The translations under genes were made by a program, and so were the position numbers. From positions 186,001 through 250,000 of the forward strand of contig NZ_JACAFP010000005.1 of assembly GCF_015354505.1 (NCBI RefSeq): a stretch of DNA of 64,000 nt, given 5' to 3'. The notes below the pieces were generated by a model that worked only from the letters and a program-made list of their open reading frames with translations, did not search any database and was not told the origin of the DNA. Source of the stretch: Microbacterium sp. UFMG61. GTDB lineage: Bacteria > Actinomycetota > Actinomycetes > Actinomycetales > Microbacteriaceae. Positions 8,255-16,597 of the stretch are shown here, one piece after another; position 1 is the first letter of the stretch, and every line of letters begins with the position of its first letter.

Positions 8255-8683
8255 ATGTTCAAAGGTTTCAAGGAATTCCTCCTCCGCGGCAATGTCATCG
8301 ACCTGGCTGTCGCGGTCGTCATCGGTACCGCGTTCACGGCCATCGTCACCGCAGTCGTGAACAGCCTCATCAACCCGCTCGTCTCCCTGTTCTTCGAGGC
8401 GGATGCTGCCGGCAACTTCGGCCCGACCGTCACGAACATCTACGGCAACGAGGTGACGTTCCCCCTCGGCGACCTCATCTCGGCGATCATCAGCTTCCTC
8501 GCCGTGGCCGCCGTGGTCTACTTCGTCTTCGTCCTGCCGATGAACACCTTCAAGGCGCACGTCGAAGCACGCAAGGGCACCGCGGCCGAAGAACCCGCCG
8601 AAGAGCCGGCCGCAGCCACCGAGACCGAGCTGCTCATCGAGATCCGCGACCTGCTCGCCAGGCAGCAGACGCCGCGCGACTGA
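8255..8683 (+). CDS. mscL: large-conductance mechanosensitive channel MscL
   Basis: A homopentameric membrane channel that opens under membrane tension and releases solutes during hypo-osmotic shock. The 142-residue protein starts with the amphipathic helix MFKGFKEFLLRGNVIDLAVAV, with TM1 rich in Gly/Ala/Val (about 15-45), a periplasm-side loop with the NIYGNEVTFPLG segment, TM2 (about 68-95) and an acidic C-terminal helix ending ETELLIEIRDLLARQ, the pentameric bundle. TM1 residues RGNVIDLAVAVVIG match the pore-lining consensus. Last gene of the folate cyclo-ligase/FmdB unit. No clear intrinsic terminator follows. Confidence 0.97.
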   Translation: MFKGFKEFLLRGNVIDLAVAVVIGTAFTAIVTAVVNSLINPLVSLFFEADAAGNFGPTVTNIYGNEVTFPLGDLISAIISFLAVAAVVYFVFVLPMNTFKAHVEARKGTAAEEPAEEPAAATETELLIEIRDLLARQQTPRD

Positions 8684-8831
8684 CGCTGAGTCGTCGCACC
8701 GGCATCCGACATCCGGCATCCGGCATCCGCTGAGATCCGGTCGACCGCTCGAGATCCGCATCGAATCCCCGGGATTCTGCGGGTCTCGGGCGGTTCTGCG
8801 TGTCTCGGCCGATGCGAGCGGCCGCCGCCCA
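8684..8831. repeat. noncoding gap with three copies of GGCATCCG
   Basis: This 148-bp gap between mscL and a convergent small gene contains ATCCGGC-type words repeated around 8700-8729, including three GGCATCCG copies. The same word is frequent across the whole window on both strands. No gene or strong terminator was seen. Confidence 0.5.
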
Positions 8832-9035
8832 TCAGTAGTGCGGCGGAACGTCCTGCATCAGGCGGTCGTCATTCGGCCCTTTCGCCCCGCGCGGACCGGA
8901 TGCCGCAGGCTTCTTCCCCGCCGCATGCTCCGGCGAGGGGTCGGTGCCCGGAACGGGCGTCAGGCGCGCGCGGCGAGAACCCGCCACCCGCACCACTTCC
9001 TGACGCGGCGCCGAAGGCTCGGTGTCGTCAGTCAT
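8832..9035 (-). CDS. small hypothetical protein coupled to the helicase-like gene
   Basis: A 67-residue, basic, Pro/Gly/Ala-rich protein with no recognised domain and probably little fixed structure, apart from a conserved-looking C-terminus GPNDDRLMQDVPPHY. Its ATG (9035) overlaps the stop of the 1,238-residue helicase-like gene (9028-9030), so translation is probably coupled and the product may act with that protein. I chose this start because upstream in-frame codons are the out-of-frame reading of the helicase gene. Function unknown. Confidence 0.65.
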   Translation of the reverse strand: MTDDTEPSAPRQEVVRVAGSRRARLTPVPGTDPSPEHAAGKKPAASGPRGAKGPNDDRLMQDVPPHY

Positions 9036-12000
9036 CCTGAGGATCGCTGAGGTCGAGCGGCTCGGTGTCGTTGTCGGCCCGCACCGTGGATGCCGAGATG
9101 CCGAGCACTTCAGCGATGCGCGAGGCGACGGTCGCAGGGTCGCTGTAGAGGTCGAACGCGTGCACCCGCACGTAGTGCCAGCCCAGACGGCGGAGCACGT
9201 TCGGCCGCAGACGCAGCGTCTCACGCAGCGAATCTCCCCGGGACTCGGGGTCCGACTCGATCACGACCGCCTTGCCCGCGTGCTGGGCGACGAGCGGCAG
9301 CAGTCCGCGGTAGTCGACGTCGACCGCGGCGCCGAGGCGACGCAGTTCGCGGGCCAGGGCCAGCGTCAGCGGGTCGGCGAGGTCTTCGAGCCGCGCCTCG
9401 CGACCGCGAGCGGCCAGACCGCCGAGGATCGACATCAGCGTGGCGGCACCGAACTCGAGCCGTCCGTCGTCGAACGACGAGGGCCTGATCGACGAGACCA
9501 TGACCATCGAGCGGCGCGCACGGGTCATGCCGACGGTGAGCAGGCGCTCTCCGTCGGAGGAGGAGAGGTCACCGAAGTCGCTGAGCACGCGACCGTGCTT
9601 CGTGAGCCCGTAGCCGAGCGAGAAGATCACGCGATCCCGGCTCTCGGCGACCGACTCCTCGAGGGTCAGCACCGCGAGCGGCTCTGCGGTGTCGCGGCCG
9701 ACGAAGTCGGCCACGTCCGACCGCCCTGCGAAGGCCGAGGTCACGGCCGCGCGCACACGCTCGGCGTGACGACGGCTGGCGGTGACCACCATGAGGGACT
9801 CGCTCGGCCTGTGCACCGCGTGCTCGACGACGAGCGTCACGACACGGGCCACCTCGGCATCCGGGCTCTCGACGGCCCCGGAGACCGGATCGGGCGCACC
9901 GGTGCCTCCCTCGACGTAGTCGACGGTCAGGCTGCCCCGGCCGAGATACGAGCCCGCCCACGGGAGCGAGACGATCTCTCCGCCGTAGAAGGCGTCGTTG
10001 ATCAGCTCGGCGAGGTCTTCGCCGCCCGCACGATAGCTGCGCGTGAGAGTCATGACCGGCAGCAGCTCGGAGAGCCGCTCGAACACCGACACCTCGTCGA
10101 ACGGCACCTCGGGCTCCCACTCGGGGTCGGTGCCCACGGCGAGGTCGAAGGCCGTCGGCCGCTGCGTGACAGGGTCGCCGAACGCCACGACCTGGCGGGC
10201 GCGGCGGATCGCCGGCGTCGCCTCGGCCAGGTTGATCGCGGCGGAATCCACCAGCAGCACGGTGTCGAACTCCACCGAGTCGGGGATCTCGGGCACGAGA
10301 TACGGCGACGAGATCCACACCGGCGCCAGCACGCCGACGAGGGTCGGAGCCGCGCTCACGATCTCAGCGGTCGTCGTGGTCTTCTGCGTGAGAGCCTTGC
10401 GCAGGTGCTGCGATTCCTGGGGCTCGTCGACGATCGCGATCTTCCACTGATTCGCCAGCTGCCATGCGAGCAGAGGCCCGGCCATCGCCGCATGGGCCTC
10501 GTCGACGAGGCGGAAGTCGCGTTCGAGCCGGTCGACGACCGCGGTGTTCGCACCGAGCAGCGCCCGATCGTCCTGCAGAGCACGCTCGAGCAGAGACTGC
10601 CACCAGGCGAACTCGAGCTCCTCGCCGACCTGCGCCTCGGACACGTGGCGCACCGACAGCTCGGTGAGCAGGGGCTCGAGTCCGAGATCGGCGAGCCGGT
10701 CACGCAGCTCGGCGCGCTCGACGAGGTTGTCGAAGACATCGGACTTCGCGGCGAGCCCGGCGAGGATGCGCACGAGTCGCGCGACGGGAAGAGACGAGAG
10801 CGGTTCGCGGCGACCGAGCGCCGCGTCGAGCTCGGACAGCTCTGCCACGACACGCTGCCACGCGGTGTAGACGTCGGCGAGACCCAGCGGGATCTCCGGT
10901 GCGACGCCCGCGTCGACGCAGCGCTGCCACTGGGTGCGCTGCGTCTGGATGCGCAGGAGCGAGTCGTGCATCTCGGTGACGTGCACGCCGGGTCGCACGT
11001 ACTCCTTGGCCAGTCGGCGCAGTCGGCGGCGGTTGGCGCTGGACATGCCCGGCGAGTCCCGGCGCGACCCGTGGGCTTGGATGAGCTCGCCCAGGGGACG
11101 TTCGAACACGGTGGGGCTGAAGCGGTCGAGCGAATCGCGGATGCCCTGGAGCAACCGCAGGTACTCGCCGAGCTCATCGATCGTGGCGAACGGTCGCATG
11201 TGCGTCTGCGCGATCAGCGCATAGCCGCGCTCGAGCAGCGCCGGCACACTGTCGGCGTGCAGACGCCCGGCGAGCTGATGCGCCGAGCGGGCGGCCTCGG
11301 TGGTCGTGAAGGTGACGCCGTACCAGGGCGAGTCGTCGGGGCCGAACCGGAACTCCCCCAGTCGAGCCGCGTGCGAGAGTGTGTCGGCCGCTGCTGAGCG
11401 GTCGTTCGCCAGGCGGCGCAGGGTGTCGATCGACAGTCGGGCGGTCGTCGACGGCGGAGTCGGGAGCGACGCGAGCCGGGTGAGGTGGCGCGTGGCGTCG
11501 AGCACCGAGGATCCGGTGCCCGCGACGGGGGCGGTGAGCGCCCGGCGGTAGTCGATGAGCACGCTGCGCAGGCGCACCAGTGCGTCGTCGACGTCGCTGA
11601 CCTTCGGCGCGGTCGCCTTCTCGTTGCGACCGATCGCCCGCACCAGGTCGCGGCGCACGCTCTGGCTCGAGATGGCCAGCCCATCGAGGCCGATGCCCGC
11701 GAGCCGGTGCCGCACGCCGTCGAGAGTCGAGCGTCGGGCGGAGACGACGAGCACACGCTTGCCCGCGCGCACCAGCTCGCCCACGGCGTTGATGACCGTC
11801 TGGGTGCCGCCCGTGCCCGGCAGGGTGGCGACCGTGAGTGATTGCCCGGCGGCGATACGTGCGAGCACGGCTTCCTGCTCGGCGTCGGCATCGAGGAGCA
11901 GGTTGTCGGATGCCGGTGCACGGTCGTCGGGTCCGACATGATGCGGAGCCGGACGACGTGCCGAGACCTGTTCACGGTCGCCGACGTGCCCGGCCAGCGC

Positions 12001-12744
12001 GTTCAGCACGACGTGGTCGAGGTTGCCGCCGTCGCGCGACATGGCGCCGCCCACGTCGGCGAAGGTCGAGACGACGAGGCGGGGCAGCACGGTGAACGTG
12101 TCGATCGCGCGGGTCGTCGCACGCAGACTGTCGATCACGGGCTGCGGCTTGAACACACCGCCGTCATACGCGAGCGAGGCGAGCGCCGCGGCATCGATCG
12201 TGATCCCGAAATGCTCGCGAGCGACGCGCACCAGTTCGGGGTTCATCTCGAAGACACCGTGCAGCTTGAGCTCGAAGTCGGTGTGGTGCCGGCGGATGGC
12301 GAGCGGTCGCAGCAGCACGGGGGCCGAGAACTCGGCTCCGCCGATACGCCATCCCGCAAGGCCGACCGCGAGGTGGACGGCCTCGATGCCGCGCACCGTG
12401 CGCAGCTCGGTGTTCTTTGCGGTGATCCGCTCGGCCGCGAGCCGTGCCGTGCGCAGACCGACCTCATCGCGGAAGAGGTTGGAGAGCAGGGTCGACTTGC
12501 CGGTGATGAACTGCGGCAGGCTGCCCGGGTGGGCCTTCGAGATGTCGATGCCGGATTCGATCGTGTCGCGGAACGTGACGAGAGGGGACGCTCCGCCGAG
12601 ATCGGCGGCTTCCGCGCGCAGCCGGGTGCGCTCAGCCTCGGCGGCGTGCGCGACCTCGATGTGCGCCGGGGTCACGTGCAGATCGCCCAGGTTCACCGGG
12701 GCATCGTTCGCTGCTTCCGCAGGCTTGCCATCACGTCGCCACAC
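9028..12744 (-). CDS. large SF1-helicase-like protein with degenerate Walker motifs and C-terminal nuclease-like domain
   Basis: A 1,238-residue protein organised like bacterial UvrD/Dna2-type SF1 helicases that carry a C-terminal restriction-endonuclease-like domain. Motif I reads LPGTGGTQT, with Gly313 where the catalytic lysine of GxGKT should be; motif II reads VLLVDSAA, with Ser834 in place of the glutamate of DE. Later motifs are better kept: VVAFGDPVTQ (III), LTRSYRAGGEDLAELIN (IV) and the VI-like RLLTVGMTRARRSM. The last about 90 residues resemble the PD-(D/E)xK module of this family (VVIESDPESRGD.. then LRRLGWHYVRVHAFDLYSDP), but the acidic centre looks eroded. The GTG at 12744 is chosen because TAGTGT lies 6 nt upstream; 12750 would abut the hexamer. 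ATP hydrolysis looks impossible by the normal mechanism. A small gene is coupled downstream; an inactive MGMT homologue is divergent. Role unknown. Confidence 0.85.
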   Translation of the reverse strand: MWRRDGKPAEAANDAPVNLGDLHVTPAHIEVAHAAEAERTRLRAEAADLGGASPLVTFRDTIESGIDISKAHPGSLPQFITGKSTLLSNLFRDEVGLRTARLAAERITAKNTELRTVRGIEAVHLAVGLAGWRIGGAEFSAPVLLRPLAIRRHHTDFELKLHGVFEMNPELVRVAREHFGITIDAAALASLAYDGGVFKPQPVIDSLRATTRAIDTFTVLPRLVVSTFADVGGAMSRDGGNLDHVVLNALAGHVGDREQVSARRPAPHHVGPDDRAPASDNLLLDADAEQEAVLARIAAGQSLTVATLPGTGGTQTVINAVGELVRAGKRVLVVSARRSTLDGVRHRLAGIGLDGLAISSQSVRRDLVRAIGRNEKATAPKVSDVDDALVRLRSVLIDYRRALTAPVAGTGSSVLDATRHLTRLASLPTPPSTTARLSIDTLRRLANDRSAAADTLSHAARLGEFRFGPDDSPWYGVTFTTTEAARSAHQLAGRLHADSVPALLERGYALIAQTHMRPFATIDELGEYLRLLQGIRDSLDRFSPTVFERPLGELIQAHGSRRDSPGMSSANRRRLRRLAKEYVRPGVHVTEMHDSLLRIQTQRTQWQRCVDAGVAPEIPLGLADVYTAWQRVVAELSELDAALGRREPLSSLPVARLVRILAGLAAKSDVFDNLVERAELRDRLADLGLEPLLTELSVRHVSEAQVGEELEFAWWQSLLERALQDDRALLGANTAVVDRLERDFRLVDEAHAAMAGPLLAWQLANQWKIAIVDEPQESQHLRKALTQKTTTTAEIVSAAPTLVGVLAPVWISSPYLVPEIPDSVEFDTVLLVDSAAINLAEATPAIRRARQVVAFGDPVTQRPTAFDLAVGTDPEWEPEVPFDEVSVFERLSELLPVMTLTRSYRAGGEDLAELINDAFYGGEIVSLPWAGSYLGRGSLTVDYVEGGTGAPDPVSGAVESPDAEVARVVTLVVEHAVHRPSESLMVVTASRRHAERVRAAVTSAFAGRSDVADFVGRDTAEPLAVLTLEESVAESRDRVIFSLGYGLTKHGRVLSDFGDLSSSDGERLLTVGMTRARRSMVMVSSIRPSSFDDGRLEFGAATLMSILGGLAARGREARLEDLADPLTLALARELRRLGAAVDVDYRGLLPLVAQHAGKAVVIESDPESRGDSLRETLRLRPNVLRRLGWHYVRVHAFDLYSDPATVASRIAEVLGISASTVRADNDTEPLDLSDPQDD

Positions 12745-12932
12745 CCTCACACACTAAGCGCGACGCGTCGCCGCGGCGGTATCCCGGGCGGGTTTCACCG
12801 GATTTCCGCCGGTTCGAGCCCCGCCCGCGCGCGTCGACACCACTCCTCCACAGGCGGATGCGGATGATCCCCTGTCCCCCATCCCCGTCCCCACGACGCC
12901 GTCGGTCGGACCGCGCACGTCAGGATGGACGC

Positions 12933-13448
12933 ATGACGTTCCGCTACGACTTCGCCCCCACTCCGTTCGGAGACGCCCTGGCCGTGTTCTCTGACGTGGG
13001 GATCGTGCGCTTCGACCTCTCGGAGTCCGCCGATCCGTCGGTCCCCTGGCTGCTCGAGAACATCTCGCGCCGACTCGGCGCGATCCCCGAGCCCGACCCC
13101 GGCGCAGCGGCCGAGCTCACCCTCCTCCTCGACGACTACTTCGACGGAACGCCGGTGGCCTTCCATGAGCAGATCGATCTCGACTGGCGGCTGGCCGAGG
13201 GATTCTCGCGCACGGCTCTGCAGACGATCTGCTCGATCGCCTGGGGAGAGACCCTCAGCTACGGCGAGGTCGCCGCACTCGCCGGGCACCCCGGCGCAGC
13301 TCGTGCCGTGGGCACCGCATGCCGCCTCACTCCGTTCTCGATCATCGTGCCGGTGCACCGTGTCGTGCGCTCCGACGGGTCCGCCGGCCAGTACGGAGCG
13401 CATCCCGAGCGCAAGACCTTCCTGCTGGATCTCGAGGCGCGGCGCTGA
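12933..13448 (+). CDS. MGMT/Ogt-family protein lacking the catalytic cysteine (PVHRV)
   Basis: The 171-residue protein has the full two-domain layout of O6-methylguanine-DNA methyltransferases: an N-terminal domain (1-85), and a C-terminal domain with RTALQTICSIAWGETLSYGEVAALAG, RAVGTACRLTPFSIIVPVHRVVRSDGS and a GQYGAHPERKTFLL tail. The active-site motif is PCHRV in all working enzymes; here it is PVHRV with Val141 (GTG at 13353-13355). The usual NP before the active site is also changed (LTP). Methyl transfer is therefore not possible. Alkyltransferase-like (ATL) proteins have Trp at this site and flag lesions for excision repair; a valine form could bind DNA in the same way. CAGGAT lies 6 nt before the ATG. 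It is divergent from the degenerate helicase-like gene, with 188 bp between. Family sure, function inferred. Confidence 0.9.
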   Translation: MTFRYDFAPTPFGDALAVFSDVGIVRFDLSESADPSVPWLLENISRRLGAIPEPDPGAAAELTLLLDDYFDGTPVAFHEQIDLDWRLAEGFSRTALQTICSIAWGETLSYGEVAALAGHPGAARAVGTACRLTPFSIIVPVHRVVRSDGSAGQYGAHPERKTFLLDLEARR

Positions 13449-13471
13449 TCTCGAGGCGCGGCGACGTCGCA

Positions 13472-13512
13472 CAGCGTGGACCCCGGCGAGTAGGCCGCCG
13501 GGGTCCACGCTG
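13472..13512. terminator. bidirectional terminator between convergent MGMT-like and actP-like genes
   Basis: A perfect 17-bp stem (13472-13488 pairing with 13496-13512, beginning CAGCGTGGACCCCGGCG) with a 7-nt loop lies between convergent genes. There is only a weak T-run, as is usual in high-GC actinobacteria. Confidence 0.85.
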
Positions 13513-13544
13513 TTCGGTGAGAGCTGACACCGCTGCGGCATCCG

Positions 13545-15182
13545 TCAGTGATCGACCGCCTTCTCGGCACCGAAGCCGGTGAGCGAACGGACCTCCATCT
13601 CGGCGGCCAGCGTCGGCGATTCCTTCGTCCGGCTCGTGATCGTGCCGAGCCAGCCGAGGAAGAACCCGATGGGTATCGACACGATGCCCGGGTTGTTCAT
13701 CGGCCACAGCACGATGTCGATCCCGGGGATCATCGACGTGGGCGATCCGGAGAACACCGGCGACAGGACGATCAGGATGATCGCCGCCCCGAGACCGCCG
13801 TACATGCTCCACACGGCGCCGCGCGTGGTGAAGCGGCGCCAGAACAGCGAGTACAGGATCGTCGGCAGGTTCGCGGACGCCGCGACGGCGAAGGCCAGCG
13901 CGACGAGGAAGGCGATGTTCTGCCCCTGTGCGCCGATTCCTCCGACGATCGCGAGGATCCCGATCACGATCACGGTGCGACGGGCGACACGCACCTCGCC
14001 GTTCGGGTCGGGCTCGACCGGGTTGCCCGCGGCATCCTTCTTGCCCTTCTGGATCACGTTGGCATAGATGTCATGCGCGAACGAGGCCGCGGCCGTGATC
14101 GTGAGTCCCGCCACCACGGCGAGGATCGTGGCGAACGCCACCGCCGAGATGAACCCGAGCAGCACGGGGCCGCCGAGGTACAGGGCGAGGAGCGGAGCCG
14201 CCGAGTTCGGACCGCCCGGTGCGGCCGCGATGACGTCGGCGCCCACGAGTGCGCCGGCGCCGTAGCCGAGCACGAGCGTCAGCAGGTAGAACCCGCCGAT
14301 CAGCCAGATCGCCCACACCACCGACCGACGCGCCTCCTTGGCCGTCGGTACCGTGTAGAACCGCATCAGCACGTGCGGAAGACCGGCGGTGCCGAGCACC
14401 AGTGCCATGCCCAGAGACAGGAAGTCCCACGGGTTGGCGCCGTATTGCAGACCGGGGGCGAGGATCGCGTCTCCCTTGTCGGAGTTCGCCACCGCCGCCT
14501 CGAGCAGGGTGTTGAGGTTGAACCCGTGGATCGCGAGAACCCACACGGTCATCGCGATGGCACCGCCGATGAGCAGGAATGCCTTGACGATCTGCACCCA
14601 GGTGGTGCCCTTCATGCCACCGATCAGCACGTAGACGATCATGAGCACACCCACGACCGCGATGACGATCGACTGTCCGACCCGCCCGTCGATGCCGAGG
14701 AGCAGTGAGACGAGCCCGCCGGCACCGGCCATCTGGGCGAGCAGATAGAAGAAGCAGACCGCGAGCGTGGTGATGGCGGCCGCCATCCGCACCGGGCGCT
14801 GCTTCAGGCGGAAGGACAGCACGTCGGCCATCGTGAACTTGCCGGTGTTGCGCATCAGCTCGGCGACGAGCAGGAGCGCCACCAGCCAGGCGACCAGGAA
14901 TCCGATCGAGTAGAGGAATCCGTCGTAGCCGTTGATCGCGATCGCCCCGCAGATACCGAGGAACGATGCCGCCGACAGATAGTCGCCGGCGATCGCAAAA
15001 CCGTTCTGCGGCCCCGTGAACGACCGACCCGCCGCATAGTAGTCGGCCGCGGTCTTGTTGTTCCGGCTCGCGCGGATGACGATGAACAATGTCACCGCGA
15101 CGAATGCGACGAAGATCGAGATGTTGAGAACGGGATTGCTCTCGACCGCGAGGGTCTCGCCGGTGGCGGAGAAGACGTTCAT
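13545..15182 (-). CDS. sodium:solute symporter, acetate/monocarboxylate permease (ActP/MctC type)
   Basis: A 545-residue membrane protein of the sodium/solute symporter family with about 13 membrane segments. Signatures include YYAAGRSFTGPQNGFAIAGDYLSAASFLGICG near residues 47-80, FYLLAQMAGAGG, YVLIGGMKGTTWVQIVKAFLL, and LPHVLMRFYTVPTAKEARRSV; this set is typical of cation/acetate symporters such as E. coli ActP and corynebacterial MctC. It should import acetate and related short monocarboxylates with sodium or protons. It overlaps the DUF485 gene by 4 nt (ATGA), the standard pairing for this transporter group. The divergent GAF-LuxR regulator resembles RamA, which controls acetate genes in Corynebacterium. 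A strong terminator lies 32 bp downstream. Confidence 0.92.
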   Translation of the reverse strand: MNVFSATGETLAVESNPVLNISIFVAFVAVTLFIVIRASRNNKTAADYYAAGRSFTGPQNGFAIAGDYLSAASFLGICGAIAINGYDGFLYSIGFLVAWLVALLLVAELMRNTGKFTMADVLSFRLKQRPVRMAAAITTLAVCFFYLLAQMAGAGGLVSLLLGIDGRVGQSIVIAVVGVLMIVYVLIGGMKGTTWVQIVKAFLLIGGAIAMTVWVLAIHGFNLNTLLEAAVANSDKGDAILAPGLQYGANPWDFLSLGMALVLGTAGLPHVLMRFYTVPTAKEARRSVVWAIWLIGGFYLLTLVLGYGAGALVGADVIAAAPGGPNSAAPLLALYLGGPVLLGFISAVAFATILAVVAGLTITAAASFAHDIYANVIQKGKKDAAGNPVEPDPNGEVRVARRTVIVIGILAIVGGIGAQGQNIAFLVALAFAVAASANLPTILYSLFWRRFTTRGAVWSMYGGLGAAIILIVLSPVFSGSPTSMIPGIDIVLWPMNNPGIVSIPIGFFLGWLGTITSRTKESPTLAAEMEVRSLTGFGAEKAVDH

Positions 15183-15526
15183 GCGTGCCCCTGCGCCTTC
15201 TCGAGTTCTTCACGGATCTCGGTCGCTATCGGATCGAGCTTGCGATTCGCGAAGGCGACATATCCCATCGTGATGGCGAATGTCGTGACGAATTGCCCCA
15301 GACCCAGCAGCAGTCCGACGGTGATGTCGCCCCAGACCCGCTGCGCCATGAAATCTGTCGCGAACGCCCCGAGCAGCACGTACACGAAGTACCAGATCAG
15401 GAAGAACGCGGCGAGCGGGAAGATGAATGATCTTTGCGTGCGCTTGAGCGTGCGGAAACGTTCGGATTCCTCGACGGCGATGTAGTCGATTCCGTCCGCC
15501 GAATCGGCAGGTGAATGGTCGGTCAT
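15179..15526 (-). CDS. DUF485 membrane protein (symporter partner)
   Basis: A 115-residue protein with two membrane helices (about 38-60 and 75-98) in the DUF485 pattern: FRTLKRTQRSFIFPLAAFFLIWYFVYVLLGAFA, FMAQRVWGDITVGLLLGLGQFVTTFAITMGYVAFANRKLDP. DUF485 genes almost always precede an acetate-type symporter and are thought to assist it; the mechanism is not established. The start at 15526 (MTDHSPADS) has AAGGAGG 5 nt upstream; the first ATG of the longer frame (15544) has no such site. It overlaps the symporter start by 4 nt. Confidence 0.92.
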   Translation of the reverse strand: MTDHSPADSADGIDYIAVEESERFRTLKRTQRSFIFPLAAFFLIWYFVYVLLGAFATDFMAQRVWGDITVGLLLGLGQFVTTFAITMGYVAFANRKLDPIATEIREELEKAQGHA

Positions 15527-15577
15527 GGGGCCTCCTTGCCACATGGTTCACGGCTCGCGCGGGCGGGCCGCACGAGT

Positions 15578-15622
15578 GGTAGGGTCGACGCTACGAAACG
15601 GGGAACGGTGCCGTCACCCCCG
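15578..15622. promoter_or_regulatory. divergent promoter and GC-palindrome between DUF485-actP and RamA-like gene
   Basis: TAGGGT (about 15580-15585, + strand) and TAGCGT (about 15593-15588, - strand) form facing -10-like hexamers in an almost palindromic block. Next to them, 15599-15622 is an interrupted inverted repeat: CGGGG, then ACGG-TG-CCGT, then CCCCCG. Runs of G or C of this kind are the described binding sites of RamA in Corynebacterium, so this may be the autoregulatory operator of the neighbouring GAF-LuxR protein. Confidence 0.45.
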
Positions 15623-15638
15623 AAAGTAGGTAGTCGTC

Positions 15639-16499
15639 GTGAGCACAGCGACCGGGATGGAATCCGAGACCGAGCTCGTCGCCAGAGCCGTGCGCGAGCT
15701 CTCTCAGCGAACCCGCTTCCCCGTGGCGTTCGGCGGGCTGATCGATGAGGGTGTGGTCAGCGTCACGAGCATCGTGGGCAACCGGACGCGCAGCCTCGAC
15801 GGATTGCGTGTGCGTCCCGAGCGCGGACTCGGCGGGCGCGCGATGATGGAGCTGCGCCCGCGCATGACGAACGACTACGGCTCCTCGCGACAGATCACGC
15901 ACGACTACGACGTCTTCGTGCTCGGTGAAGGATTGAACACCCTGCTGGCTCTTCCGATCATCGTGGCCGGACGCCCCCGCGGCGTCCTCTACGCCGGAGC
16001 CTGGGACAGGACGCCGGTCGGTGGAGTCACCACGGCGCCCGCCATGCAGATCGCCCAGTCCGTGGCTGACGAACTGCGCATCCGCGACGAGGTCGATCGG
16101 CGGCTGCGGGGAGCCGGACCCGCCACCGAGTCAGTCGCACCCCGCCAGCGGGAGGAGCTGCGCGAGAGCTTCGCCGAGCTCCGCAGCATCGCCGCCTCGG
16201 TCGACGACGTCGACATCCGCGCGCGCATCGCGCAGGTCGAGCAGCGTCTCGTCCTGCTCGCCGGCGACGCGCCGGCACCCCCGACGACGGGGCCGGTTCC
16301 CACGATCCACCTCTCCCGTCGCGAAACCGATGTTCTGGCATGCGCGGCACTCGGCGCGACGAACGGCGAGATCGCCGCGCAGCTCGGGCTCCGCGAAGGC
16401 ACGGTCAAGGCGTATCTCGGCACCGCGATGTCGAAACTCGACGCCTCGACGCGCCACGCTGCGGTGACGAAAGCGCGCCGCGCGGGCATCCTTCCCTGA
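15639..16499 (+). CDS. GAF-domain LuxR-type regulator, RamA-like
   Basis: The 286-residue protein has an N-terminal GAF-like sensor region (about 15-150, with FPVAFGGLIDEGVVSVTSI and LLALPIIVAGRPRGVLYAGAW), a helical linker and a C-terminal LuxR helix-turn-helix (about 225-285: LSRRETDVLACAALGATNGEIAAQLGLREGTVKAYLGTAMSKL). Length and order match RamA of Corynebacterium glutamicum, a global regulator of acetate and carbon metabolism. The position divergent from an acetate-type symporter supports that role here. The GTG at 15639 is used; the transcript seems to have a leader of about 50 nt carrying a G/C palindrome. There is no receiver domain, so no cognate kinase is expected. Confidence 0.85.
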   Translation: MSTATGMESETELVARAVRELSQRTRFPVAFGGLIDEGVVSVTSIVGNRTRSLDGLRVRPERGLGGRAMMELRPRMTNDYGSSRQITHDYDVFVLGEGLNTLLALPIIVAGRPRGVLYAGAWDRTPVGGVTTAPAMQIAQSVADELRIRDEVDRRLRGAGPATESVAPRQREELRESFAELRSIAASVDDVDIRARIAQVEQRLVLLAGDAPAPPTTGPVPTIHLSRRETDVLACAALGATNGEIAAQLGLREGTVKAYLGTAMSKLDASTRHAAVTKARRAGILP

Positions 16500-16597
16500 C
16501 GATGAATTCTGCCTGCGGGTGCATTTCGACGTGACAGTCGGAATATCACCCGTGGATCCGCTTCTGATATTCGCATTCGCGCTGTATTGTCATCGCT

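Noticed and set aside
9022..11397. A 791-residue open frame opposite the helicase-like gene
   Set aside because: High-GC genomes give long antisense frames; composition (Arg/Gly/His/Glu-rich, no domain) is that of a shadow and the minus-strand gene has clear helicase motifs.
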